A stretch of 7,678 nt of DNA from Gammaproteobacteria bacterium (GTDB lineage: Bacteria; Pseudomonadota; Gammaproteobacteria; Pseudomonadales; Pseudohongiellaceae), in the NCBI GenBank assembly GCA_002684935.1, contig NYWC01000040.1, forward strand, positions 27,219 through 34,896, given 5' to 3'. Made by a program: the position numbers and the translations under genes. This document shows, piece after piece, positions 1 to 6,008 of the stretch. The notes beneath the pieces are model-generated. The model had not been told where the DNA came from and searched no databases. It was given only the letters and a program-made list of their open reading frames with translations. Within the stretch, counting starts at the first letter, position 1, and each line of letters begins with the position of its first letter.

Positions 1-563
1 TAGTCATGATAGAGGTCCGCATCACTCCATTGTCCCAGCGTCGTGTAACTCTCGATCATGTCTTCAACGATTGGGATTTGATCAGTAGTGTGCAGACCGC
101 TGTTTATCCGGCTAACGTGCATCGCCCGGTCAAGCGATTGCAGGGCAGCAATATGATTGCCCTGTGCCTGATGCAACTCACCCAGCGCGGCAAGTTGTTC
201 CACCAGGCTGACGTCCCATGCGCCACCAGCAGACTCAGTGGTCGCAACCGCGGTACTGTACTCCTCGATGGCAAGGCTGCGCTCCGCGAACGCAGGATCG
301 TCTTCAGGGCTTTGCGCAGGCGCGCCTTGATCTGGATAAATCGGATCCTGTCCTTCAATGATGGGTATCGGGAAATCAACATAGAGGACGCGCGAGCCCC
401 CCTCTGTTTCTGCTGTTTCCGCCTCGACGGGCTGTTCCCCCTCCGCTGCCGCGGCAGCTGAAGCGGCACTTTGAGCGAGGGTGAATCCATGCAGCAGCAT
501 GACCGCCGCGCTGAATACGGCGAAAAAAAATGGGGGTAATTGGGCTCTGTAAAGCTTCTTCAT
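1..563 (-). CDS. Exported tetratricopeptide-repeat-like protein, partial (3' end beyond the window)
   Basis: The frame is open from an ATG at 563-561 to the left edge, giving 187 codons with no stop. Residues 1-30 form a clear Sec signal peptide: MKKLYR, then a hydrophobic stretch (FFFAVFSAAVMLL), with likely cleavage after TLA at 28-30. A low-complexity Ala/Glu-rich linker follows (about 31-55), then an acidic, Pro-rich segment (about 56-90). Residues about 120-153 resemble a TPR helix pair, with LAALGELHQAQGNHIAALQ and then an LDRAMHVSR helix. A second such unit starts near 165 (EDMIESYTTLGQWSDADLY). The protein is therefore probably periplasmic or envelope-attached and binds other proteins, but no specific function can be assigned. 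I recall similar repeat proteins of unknown role in marine gammaproteobacteria. There is no strong Shine-Dalgarno sequence. The start was chosen because it gives an intact signal peptide. The gene has its own upstream promoter and a structured leader. Confidence 0.75.
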   Translation of the reverse strand, partial: MKKLYRAQLPPFFFAVFSAAVMLLHGFTLAQSAASAAAAAEGEQPVEAETAETEGGSRVLYVDFPIPIIEGQDPIYPDQGAPAQSPEDDPAFAERSLAIEEYSTAVATTESAGGAWDVSLVEQLAALGELHQAQGNHIAALQSLDRAMHVSRINSGLHTTDQIPIVEDMIESYTTLGQWSDADLYHD

Positions 564-597
564 GAAATCAGGTAGCGTCTTGTCAAAAAATGCGATC

Positions 598-619
598 AAC
601 GATCCCGGATGGAATCGTT
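598..619 (-). promoter_or_regulatory. Leader hairpin upstream of the exported TPR-like gene
   Basis: Read on the minus strand, arms AACGATTCC and GGGATCGTT pair over 9 bp with one G-U wobble, closing a 4-nt loop (ATCC). On the plus-strand RNA that wobble becomes a C-A mismatch, so the structure fits minus-strand RNA better. Seven nt after the stem comes a run of six T (590-585), then the gene start at 563. The T-run is too far from the stem for a standard intrinsic terminator, so an attenuator or a stabilising leader structure are both possible. No function is shown by the sequence alone. Confidence 0.4.
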
Positions 620-672
620 TCTACGCTCCCGGTGGCGGTAGGGTTTAAAGGCAGCGGCAAAACCTCTACGCA

Positions 673-701
673 CTTATAAAACACCCTCTTGGCACTGTAA
701 A
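673..701 (-). promoter_or_regulatory. Sigma70-type promoter for the exported TPR-like gene
   Basis: On the minus strand a -35 box TTTACA (701-696) is followed by a 17-nt spacer and a -10 box TATAAG (678-673). Each box matches five of six consensus positions at optimal spacing. Transcription would start near 666, leaving about 100 nt of untranslated leader before the ATG at 563. The site lies in the 192-bp gap after the hydantoinase stop codon, so the downstream gene is probably expressed on its own. Confidence 0.6.
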
Positions 702-755
702 CAGCTAAGCCCTTGAAACCTCATTAAAAGCTGAAGATTCTCCGCCTTACCTGAC

Positions 756-2768
756 TCAGACTGTTTTCTGTAAGCGTAGATTGCCATTGGGATCAGTTTC
801 AGCGCGCCAATCCGGCGCCACAAACGTCGTCGCTGAATATTCAGTTATTACGGCCGGACCAGACAGCTTTCGCCCAGGTTTCATGGCGTCACGCGCAATC
901 ACCGTGACATCATTATTGCTCCTATCTTCACCATAGACCTCGCTGTTCGCAACATTATTGCAGTCCTTCTGCATTGCCGCGCCCGGTAACTCCAAGGCGT
1001 CTGCTACAACCTGGAGATCAACGCATATATTTACCACTTCGATTGCCCCAGAGAGGGCATAGCCATAACGGCGCTGGTGCATCGCGTTGAAATTCATAAG
1101 GGTATCGGCAAGGCCTGCCCAAGGCACATTCAGAGTGTAAGACTGTCCGCGATAGCAGATGTCGACACTACGTTTGGAGTTGAGCTCAGGCGGCTGTGCA
1201 GACTGATCATTGAGCTCTTCGGTCGCCTGATTTTCCAGAGCTTGAAATTCCGCCTCTAGCGCAGAGACTCCAATCTGGTCCTGCTGCAGGCCGACGGTCC
1301 TGCTGAACTGACGCCCGCGAGTTGCTACCAACATACCCAGCGCAGACAGCACGCCTCCGCGTGATGGCACCATGGCAAATTTCATCTGCATCGCTTCCGC
1401 CAGGGCACAAACGTGCAATCCCCCGGCACCGCCAAAACTGGCCAGCACAAATTCTTGCGGATCAAAGCCACGATTAACTGAAATTTCCCTGATCGCTTTC
1501 GCCATGTGCTCATTGGCGATACCAATGATACCCGCGGCAGTTTCCTCGATGCTGAGCCCGATCTGGTCAGCTAGATTTGCGATTGCGTTGCGCGCTTTCT
1601 CAACACTGAGCTGCAAATTACCTGCCAGCTTCGCATCTGGCACTAGCCGCCCCAGCACAAGGTTTGCGTCTGTAACTGTGGCCTCAATGCCGCCCAACCC
1701 ATAACAGGCTGGACCGGGATCAGCACCCGCCGAGCGCGGCCCTACCTGCAGCATGCCGCCGCTATCCACGAAAGCAATGGAACCACCGCCGGCCCCGATG
1801 GTGTGCATGTCTACCATAGGCACAGCCACTGGATAAGGGCCAATATGTCCCTCTGAGGTAGTTCCAATCTCCCCATCTAATAAAGCCACATCGGTCGAAG
1901 TACCGCCCATATCGAAGCTAATAATCTGCTCTATGCCAACCTGTCGGCCCAAATGCTTCATAGCGGTCAACCCGCCGGCTGGCCCTGACAGTAAAAGTCG
2001 CACCGCAGCATCAGTGGCCTTCGACGCCTCGATCGTTTCACCATTGGACTGCATGATATGTATTGAAGTGGAACCAAGCTGCGACTGAAGCCGTGACAGG
2101 TAGCCATGTACTACCGGGCCGAGTGAGGCGTTTAACCAGGTTGCAATCCCGCGTTCGTATTCTTTATACACCGGCAGCACTTTTGACGAGCGGCTGATAA
2201 AAACCGGTAGCCCAGATTCTTTGATTGCCGTTTCTACAGTTTTTTCAAACGTATCATCTAAAAATGAAAACAACAGGTTGATTGCTACCGCCGCGGGCTT
2301 TAGCTCCCGCAGCTTATCTAACAGAAGTTCTATTTCCGCAGAAGAAAGTGGTTCCAGGATCTCGCCTTGCGCAGACACACGTCCACCAGTCTCCAAACTA
2401 TAGTCGGGTGGAACCGGCACCGGTTGCGCCGGGAACTCAAGCGCGTAAAGCTTGGGGCGCGTCTGTCTTGCCAGCCGCAGCATGTCACCAAACCCATAGT
2501 TTGTTACATAGGCAGTAACTGCATTCTTGCCTTCAAGTGCAGCGTTAGTTGCGACTGTACTACCATGAATAATGTGCAACCCGCTCCGTTCTGCTTCTTC
2601 CTGCAGTCCTAAAGCCTGGATGCCATTGAGAATCGCCTGCTCTGGTGCTGCCGGTGTAGACAAGGTCTTATGCACGGACACTGTTGCAGTTTCGCCCATG
2701 CGCACACAGATAAAATCAGTGAACGTACCGCCCGCGTCTATTCCAAGAAGAATCTTCGCTGTTAGCAA
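756..2768 (-). CDS. Hydantoinase A / oxoprolinase family protein (HyuA-like)
   Basis: This is a complete 670-residue member of the HyuA/5-oxoprolinase family, near the usual length. These proteins use ATP in the actin/Hsp70-like fold to open or carboxylate cyclic amides or ketones (N-methylhydantoin, 5-oxoproline, acetone), normally together with a HyuB-type subunit. The N-terminal domain has the phosphate loop GIDAGGTFTD (9-18) and HGSTVATNAALEG (68-80). The central domain has SGPAGG (261-266), FDMGGTSTDVALL (285-297), GAGGGSIAFVD (325-335), SAGADPGPACYG (346-357) and VTDANLVLGRL (365-375), then NRGFDPQEFVLASFGGAGGLH (432-452, close to the family consensus). The C-terminal domain has RYGY (567-570) and GPAVITEYSATTFVAPDW (637-654). 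Neither flank encodes HyuB, so the substrate cannot be inferred. The start is a TTG. It is preferred because it lies close to the glycine-rich loop, and no ATG or GTG lies in frame nearby upstream. The stop is TGA. Confidence 0.9.
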   Translation of the reverse strand: MLTAKILLGIDAGGTFTDFICVRMGETATVSVHKTLSTPAAPEQAILNGIQALGLQEEAERSGLHIIHGSTVATNAALEGKNAVTAYVTNYGFGDMLRLARQTRPKLYALEFPAQPVPVPPDYSLETGGRVSAQGEILEPLSSAEIELLLDKLRELKPAAVAINLLFSFLDDTFEKTVETAIKESGLPVFISRSSKVLPVYKEYERGIATWLNASLGPVVHGYLSRLQSQLGSTSIHIMQSNGETIEASKATDAAVRLLLSGPAGGLTAMKHLGRQVGIEQIISFDMGGTSTDVALLDGEIGTTSEGHIGPYPVAVPMVDMHTIGAGGGSIAFVDSGGMLQVGPRSAGADPGPACYGLGGIEATVTDANLVLGRLVPDAKLAGNLQLSVEKARNAIANLADQIGLSIEETAAGIIGIANEHMAKAIREISVNRGFDPQEFVLASFGGAGGLHVCALAEAMQMKFAMVPSRGGVLSALGMLVATRGRQFSRTVGLQQDQIGVSALEAEFQALENQATEELNDQSAQPPELNSKRSVDICYRGQSYTLNVPWAGLADTLMNFNAMHQRRYGYALSGAIEVVNICVDLQVVADALELPGAAMQKDCNNVANSEVYGEDRSNNDVTVIARDAMKPGRKLSGPAVITEYSATTFVAPDWRAETDPNGNLRLQKTV

Positions 2769-2781
2769 TTGGATTCCAATT
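2767..2781. promoter_or_regulatory. Perfect 15-nt palindrome over the hydantoinase start codon
   Basis: AATTGGATTCCAATT is a perfect inverted repeat with 7-nt arms around one central base. It covers two bases of the TTG start (2768-2766) and the weak GGA-rich ribosome-binding area. It sits about 14 nt downstream of the start site predicted from the TATAAT box. It could be a repressor operator that controls the hydantoinase gene. It could also be an RNA hairpin (six pairs, 3-nt loop) that hides the start codon. AT-rich palindromes of this size can also occur by chance. Confidence 0.35.
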
Positions 2782-2801
2782 CCGTTACTGTTAAGTTGCC
2801 G

Positions 2802-2807
2802 ATTATA
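2802..2807 (-). promoter_or_regulatory. Consensus -10 box upstream of the hydantoinase gene
   Basis: The minus strand reads TATAAT, a full match to the sigma70 -10 consensus, 34 bp upstream of the TTG start of the hydantoinase gene. Initiation near 2795 would give a leader of about 27 nt. No good -35 box is visible at 16-18 nt; the sequence there is TTAGTTG-like. The promoter may therefore depend on an activator. The same AT-rich core reads TATAAC on the plus strand, but no matching -35 box for mutM is seen. Confidence 0.4.
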
Positions 2808-2846
2808 ACCGCAGTCAATGCTGCCAACTAATTACTTTGATTGCTT

Positions 2847-2850
2847 GAGG
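2847..2850 (+). promoter_or_regulatory. Ribosome-binding site that fixes the mutM TTG start
   Basis: GAGG (within TTGAGG) ends 6 nt before the TTG at 2857, an ideal Shine-Dalgarno spacing. No comparable purine run precedes the in-frame ATG at 2818. With the need for an N-terminal proline, this decides the start. Confidence 0.7.
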
Positions 2851-2856
2851 CGCAAC

Positions 2857-3672
2857 TTGCCGGAACTTCCTGAAGTAGAAACAACTCGACGCGGTATCAT
2901 CGAACACGTAAAGGGCAAAGTCGTCAAACAAATTGTCATTCGACAGCCATCATTGCGTTGGCCTATCTCTGAATCTTTACGCCCCGAACTAACCGGTCAA
3001 GAAATTCTTGACGTACAGCGACGCGGCAAATATTTGCTGTTGCGAGCTGAAACAGGAACCTTGCTGATCCATCTTGGAATGTCAGGCAGCTTGCGGATAC
3101 TGGCTCATCTGCTTACGCCCGGTAAGCACGATCATGTTGACCTGCTGTTCCCTGACAAGAGCTGTTTACGATTTACTGATCCCAGGCGGTTTGGCTGTTT
3201 TCTCTGGCACAAAGGCGAAATCAGCGAGCATAAACTGCTGCGCAAACTTGGTCCGGAACCGCTTACCGATGAATTCGATGGCAGCTACCTTCATAGCCTG
3301 AGTCGAAAAAGAAACGCGCCAATTAAAAGCTTTATCATGGATAGCCATGTCGTGGTAGGAGTAGGAAATATCTATGCCAATGAGGCGCTGTTTATGAGCG
3401 GCGTTCACCCTAAGAGAGCGGCGGGGAGAATTGCACTGCCGCGGTATAAGATTTTGGCAAATCATATTAAGTTGGTCTTAAGCAATGCCATTGACGTCGG
3501 CGGAACGACGCTGCGTGACTTCACCAATAGCAGCGGCAATCCTGGTTATTTCAAGCAGTCACTGAAAGTTTATGGGCGCGGTGGTGCGGCATGCAAGAAT
3601 TGCGATACTGAATTGAAAGAGATTAGGTTGGGGCAGCGCAGTACGGTCTACTGTCCGAAATGCCAAACTTAA
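2857..3672 (+). CDS. mutM: Formamidopyrimidine-DNA glycosylase (Fpg/MutM)
   Basis: A 271-residue bifunctional glycosylase/AP lyase that removes 8-oxoguanine and formamidopyrimidines (E. coli enzyme 269 aa). The mature protein must begin with Pro, the Schiff-base nucleophile, followed by Glu. Starting at TTG 2857 gives M-PELPEVETTRRG, and GAGG at 2847-2850 lies 6 nt upstream. An in-frame ATG at 2818 would add 13 residues, bury the catalytic proline and lack this spacing, so the TTG is the better start. Other landmarks are the conserved Lys (K58 in RRGKYLLL), the intercalating Met of LGMSG (M75) and the Arg/Phe of DPRRFG (110-113). The H2TH region has VGVGNIYANEALF, and the C-terminal zinc finger is C246-X2-C249-X16-C266-X2-C269 with the product-binding Arg in GQRST. 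The protein looks fully functional. The gene is divergent from the hydantoinase gene and convergent with coaD. Confidence 0.95.
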   Translation: MPELPEVETTRRGIIEHVKGKVVKQIVIRQPSLRWPISESLRPELTGQEILDVQRRGKYLLLRAETGTLLIHLGMSGSLRILAHLLTPGKHDHVDLLFPDKSCLRFTDPRRFGCFLWHKGEISEHKLLRKLGPEPLTDEFDGSYLHSLSRKRNAPIKSFIMDSHVVVGVGNIYANEALFMSGVHPKRAAGRIALPRYKILANHIKLVLSNAIDVGGTTLRDFTNSSGNPGYFKQSLKVYGRGGAACKNCDTELKEIRLGQRSTVYCPKCQT

Positions 3673-3697
3673 GGCTCGGTTCCGAGCTCTAGTTTAC
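3673..3697. terminator. Likely bidirectional hairpin terminator between mutM and coaD
   Basis: The 30-bp gap between the convergent stops of mutM and coaD contains GCTCGG (3674-3679) and CCGAGC (3682-3687), a perfect 6-bp inverted repeat (5 bp with a GTTC loop). On the plus strand it is followed by TCTAGTTT. On the minus strand it is followed by CTTAAGTTT. The T-tracts are short and interrupted, so efficiency is uncertain. Position and symmetry favour a shared terminator. Confidence 0.5.
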
Positions 3698-3702
3698 AGG
3701 AT

Positions 3703-4173
3703 TTAGGGTTGAGTAATCGCCTCTGCAACCGACGGATGGACAAACTTCGAAATGTCACCGCCGTATGAGGCAATTTCTCTAACCAATGTTGAAGAAATGT
3801 AAGACAGGTGTTCGGCCGGGGCTAGAAACACCGTTTCAATCTCAGGCTCCAGAACACGATTCATGCCGACTAGCTGAAACTCATATTCGAAATCAGCGAC
3901 TGTGCGCAGACCGCGCAAGATGATATTGGCCCCGCGTGACTTTACAAATTCCGTCAACAGGGTATCGAACGATTCTACAGACACATTTTCGACGTGACCC
4001 AGCACCTCTTGTGCCAGTGCTACGCGACGTTCGGTAGTCATCGAATTGTTTTTCTGGGCATTTGTGCCCACGGCAACAATGATTTGATCGAACAGGTGCG
4101 AAGCACGTTCTACCAGATCGGTATGACCGTTGGTGATTGGATTGAACGTGCCTGGATATACAGCTATTTTCAT
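3703..4173 (-). CDS. coaD: Phosphopantetheine adenylyltransferase (CoaD)
   Basis: A 156-residue cytosolic enzyme that transfers AMP from ATP to 4'-phosphopantetheine, giving dephospho-CoA, the penultimate step of coenzyme A synthesis. The length matches the bacterial family (about 160). The nucleotidyltransferase motif is PGTFNPITNGH (7-17), with the catalytic histidine at 17. The second signature is YISSTLVREI near 124-133. The conserved segment ILRGLRTVADFEYEFQLVGMNR is present from about 84. E. coli has Asp in the TFDP position where this protein has Asn; I take this as a family variant, not a defect. The ATG at 4173 is preceded by AGAGG with 7 nt spacing. A good promoter lies immediately upstream, so the gene need not depend on the rsmD-hydrolase transcript. 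Confidence 0.95.
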   Translation of the reverse strand: MKIAVYPGTFNPITNGHTDLVERASHLFDQIIVAVGTNAQKNNSMTTERRVALAQEVLGHVENVSVESFDTLLTEFVKSRGANIILRGLRTVADFEYEFQLVGMNRVLEPEIETVFLAPAEHLSYISSTLVREIASYGGDISKFVHPSVAEAITQP

Positions 4174-4198
4174 CGGTCAGCCTCTGATTCGAGCCCGC

Positions 4199-4227
4199 AT
4201 TCTAGCGAAATGGTAAGGGCGGCTCAA
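4199..4227 (-). promoter_or_regulatory. Sigma70-type promoter for coaD
   Basis: On the minus strand TTGAGC (4227-4222; four of six consensus positions) is separated by 17 nt from TAGAAT (4204-4199; five of six). Initiation near 4192 gives a leader of about 19 nt with the AGAGG ribosome-binding site. The -35 box begins at the base right after the stop codon of the upstream hydrolase gene, filling the 54-bp gap. Confidence 0.55.
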
Positions 4228-5220
4228 TCAGTCTCTCAGGAACTTCAGGATTCGATGCTCAAGCCAATTGCTGTTTTGTGCTGACACAAAGCCAACATGT
4301 CCTCCTTTAGGGCTCAACTCCATCACAGTGGATTCAGAAACCATGCCGGCCTCAGGGAGCGCAACCGGGGGAACAAGCGGATCATCATAGCTCTGAATTA
4401 ACAGGGTTGAAGCCGATATCTCTGGCAGAAATTTTATACTGCTACACCGCCCATAATAATCGTTGGCACTCTCAAACCCATGCAGTGGAGCAGTTATCTG
4501 GTCATCGAATTCCCAAATATTGCTGACTCGAGAAACGTCACCCAGCCCCAGCAATTCCTCCAGTTCCGGCCCTTTGTCTTGCAACTCGAACTCCTTGCGT
4601 TTATGCAAATAGTCGCTCAGCAAGCGTCTGGTAAAATAACGGCCATAGATTCTGGAAAGTCCGGAAAGCATTTCCCGTGAGCAGAGCCCTAGTGTGAAGG
4701 GCGTTGATACCGCTACGGCTTTGTCTACTTTGCTGTAGTCGTAATGCTCACCAAGCCATTTCAACAGGACATTTGCGCCTAGCGAATAACCGACTAATGA
4801 AACAGCTTCAGGTTTGTGCTGTCTGATTACGTTTCGCAGCACTTCCTCGAGGTCATGGGATACACCAGAATGATAGGCTTGGGCCTTGCGATTAAGTTCC
4901 CCACTGCAGCCCCGAAAATTCATGACTACACTATTAAAACCGTTTTCAATTAACAGTGTTTGCAAGGAAAGCACATAGGAAGAGGACGAACTTCCACACA
5001 GGCCGTGCAGAATAAACACCAATGGCTGTGCAGAATTTTTAGCCCGCTCTTCGGCTGTAAGCCAATCAATATCTATGAAGTCGCCGTCGCTGAGTTCAAC
5101 TCTTTCACGCACATGATTTACAGCAGGCGAACCCGCGAACTTGCGCCATAGGGTTTGGCTATGCCCTTCCGGCAACCACCATGCAGATTTAAATTTATAC
5201 TGAAAAGCGCCAGATGGCAT
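4228..5220 (-). CDS. YheT-family alpha/beta-fold hydrolase
   Basis: A 330-residue soluble alpha/beta hydrolase of the YheT/COG0429 group (E. coli YheT is about 340 aa). The family signature WWLPEGHSQTL lies at 14-24. The oxyanion-side HG is at 72-73, in FILHGLCGSSSSSY. NFRGCSGE is at 101-108. The nucleophile elbow is GYSLGANVLLKWLGE (144-158), with Ser146. The acid is probably Asp279 or Asp280 in SYDDPLVP, and the histidine is His308 in GGHVGF, so the triad is complete. Members are annotated as carboxylesterase-like, but the natural substrate is not established. The ATG overlaps the rsmD stop by one base (TAATG), suggesting translational coupling. An AGGA lies 11 nt upstream, a rather long spacing. 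No signal peptide is visible. Confidence 0.9.
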   Translation of the reverse strand: MPSGAFQYKFKSAWWLPEGHSQTLWRKFAGSPAVNHVRERVELSDGDFIDIDWLTAEERAKNSAQPLVFILHGLCGSSSSSYVLSLQTLLIENGFNSVVMNFRGCSGELNRKAQAYHSGVSHDLEEVLRNVIRQHKPEAVSLVGYSLGANVLLKWLGEHYDYSKVDKAVAVSTPFTLGLCSREMLSGLSRIYGRYFTRRLLSDYLHKRKEFELQDKGPELEELLGLGDVSRVSNIWEFDDQITAPLHGFESANDYYGRCSSIKFLPEISASTLLIQSYDDPLVPPVALPEAGMVSESTVMELSPKGGHVGFVSAQNSNWLEHRILKFLRD

Positions 5221-5837
5221 TATTTAAGATATCCTGAGCTTTTCCCTACAATGGATTCTGCATTAACTACTTCGTGATTTGCCAGGAAGAGCCCAAAATG
5301 GACTTTACCTGCTGATTTTTTCTTGATGGCCTCCCATTCAACAGGCAGCTTTTCCTCGGCCAGAGGGAGTTCATGCTCCAGATAGACCTTGGCGCCAGCC
5401 TTCAGCGCTCCGCTCTGCTGTAGCTGCCTGCATGACTCATAAAGAATTTCGTGTGCAAAGGGTGGATCCAGAAATGCGATATCGAACTGCCCATCATGGC
5501 TGGACTGTGTTAGCCAGTCGCTCGCATTGATACGCTCAATTCTGGCCTGGTCAAACCCGAGCTGCTCAGAATTTTTATGCAAGTTTTCTATGACCTTCGC
5601 ATCACTGTCCAATAGAGTAACCGAGGCAGCTCCGCGGGATAGCGCCTCAAATCCGAGCACCCCACTGCCGGCAAACAGGTCCAGGCAACGGGCTCCGACG
5701 ATCGACATCTGCAGCCAGTTGAAGAGCGTTTCACGCACCCTGTCACCAGTTGGTCTGAGACCATCATGCTCAGGAAAGGTTACCAATCGACTTCGGTGTG
5801 AGCCCCCGATAATTCTTAGCTGATTCCTGCGCGACAT
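5220..5837 (-). CDS. rsmD: 16S rRNA (guanine-966-N2) methyltransferase RsmD
   Basis: A 205-residue SAM-dependent methyltransferase that modifies G966 of 16S rRNA in the small subunit (E. coli RsmD 198 aa). It begins MSRRNQLRIIGG, as the family does, and continues with RPTGDRVRETLFNWL (28-42). The SAM-binding motif I is LDLFAGSGVLGFEALSRGA (52-70). The catalytic motif is DPPF (124-127), where the exocyclic amino group of guanine is bound. The ATG at 5837 is preceded by AGGA with 5 nt spacing. The frame stays open upstream to an ATG at 5987, but those 50 residues have no family counterpart and fall in the intergenic region, so I excluded them. The gene is divergent from ftsY, an arrangement common in gammaproteobacteria, and overlaps the hydrolase gene downstream. 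Confidence 0.93.
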   Translation of the reverse strand: MSRRNQLRIIGGSHRSRLVTFPEHDGLRPTGDRVRETLFNWLQMSIVGARCLDLFAGSGVLGFEALSRGAASVTLLDSDAKVIENLHKNSEQLGFDQARIERINASDWLTQSSHDGQFDIAFLDPPFAHEILYESCRQLQQSGALKAGAKVYLEHELPLAEEKLPVEWEAIKKKSAGKVHFGLFLANHEVVNAESIVGKSSGYLK

Positions 5838-5865
5838 ACGTTTCCTGAATTTGCATCGAGTGCGG

Positions 5866-5894
5866 ATGATAAGCAAAAGCTGAGCAACTCGCAT
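5866..5894 (-). promoter_or_regulatory. Possible rsmD promoter
   Basis: On the minus strand a -10 box TATCAT (5871-5866; five of six) lies 17 nt from a weak -35 box ATGCGA (5894-5889; three of six). Initiation near 5859 would leave about 22 nt before the rsmD ATG, with its AGGA inside. The weak -35 keeps confidence low. No equally good plus-strand promoter for ftsY is visible in the 171-bp gap 5838-6008. Confidence 0.3.
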
Positions 5895-6008
5895 CTTGAA
5901 TACCCTAATGCTCGAACTACACAGTGTTACCCAGCTCGCTGCGGTGATAGCATTACGTCCGCTCTCGCATCGAGGCTCGGTCTTCATCCCATAACTTTCG
6001 CAATCATC

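Noticed and set aside
6..490. Two ORFs of 151 aa (plus) and 128 aa (minus) at the left edge
   Set aside because: Both are shadows of the minus-strand signal-peptide/TPR-like frame, which is open to the window edge. Their compositions are Arg/Ser-rich and unlike a real protein.
2802..2809. TATAAC on the plus strand as a mutM -10 box
   Set aside because: No -35-like hexamer lies 16-18 nt upstream. The same bases are explained better by TATAAT on the minus strand.
3703..4173. Asn instead of Asp in the CoaD PGTFNP motif as a sign of loss of function
   Set aside because: The catalytic His and all other motifs are intact, and Asn occurs at this position in related nucleotidyltransferases, so it is most likely a neutral variant.
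5838..5987. A 50-residue N-terminal extension of RsmD from ATG 5987
   Set aside because: RsmD proteins begin at MSRRNQLRIIGG-like sequence, the internal ATG has AGGA at 5 nt, and the extension resembles translated intergenic DNA.
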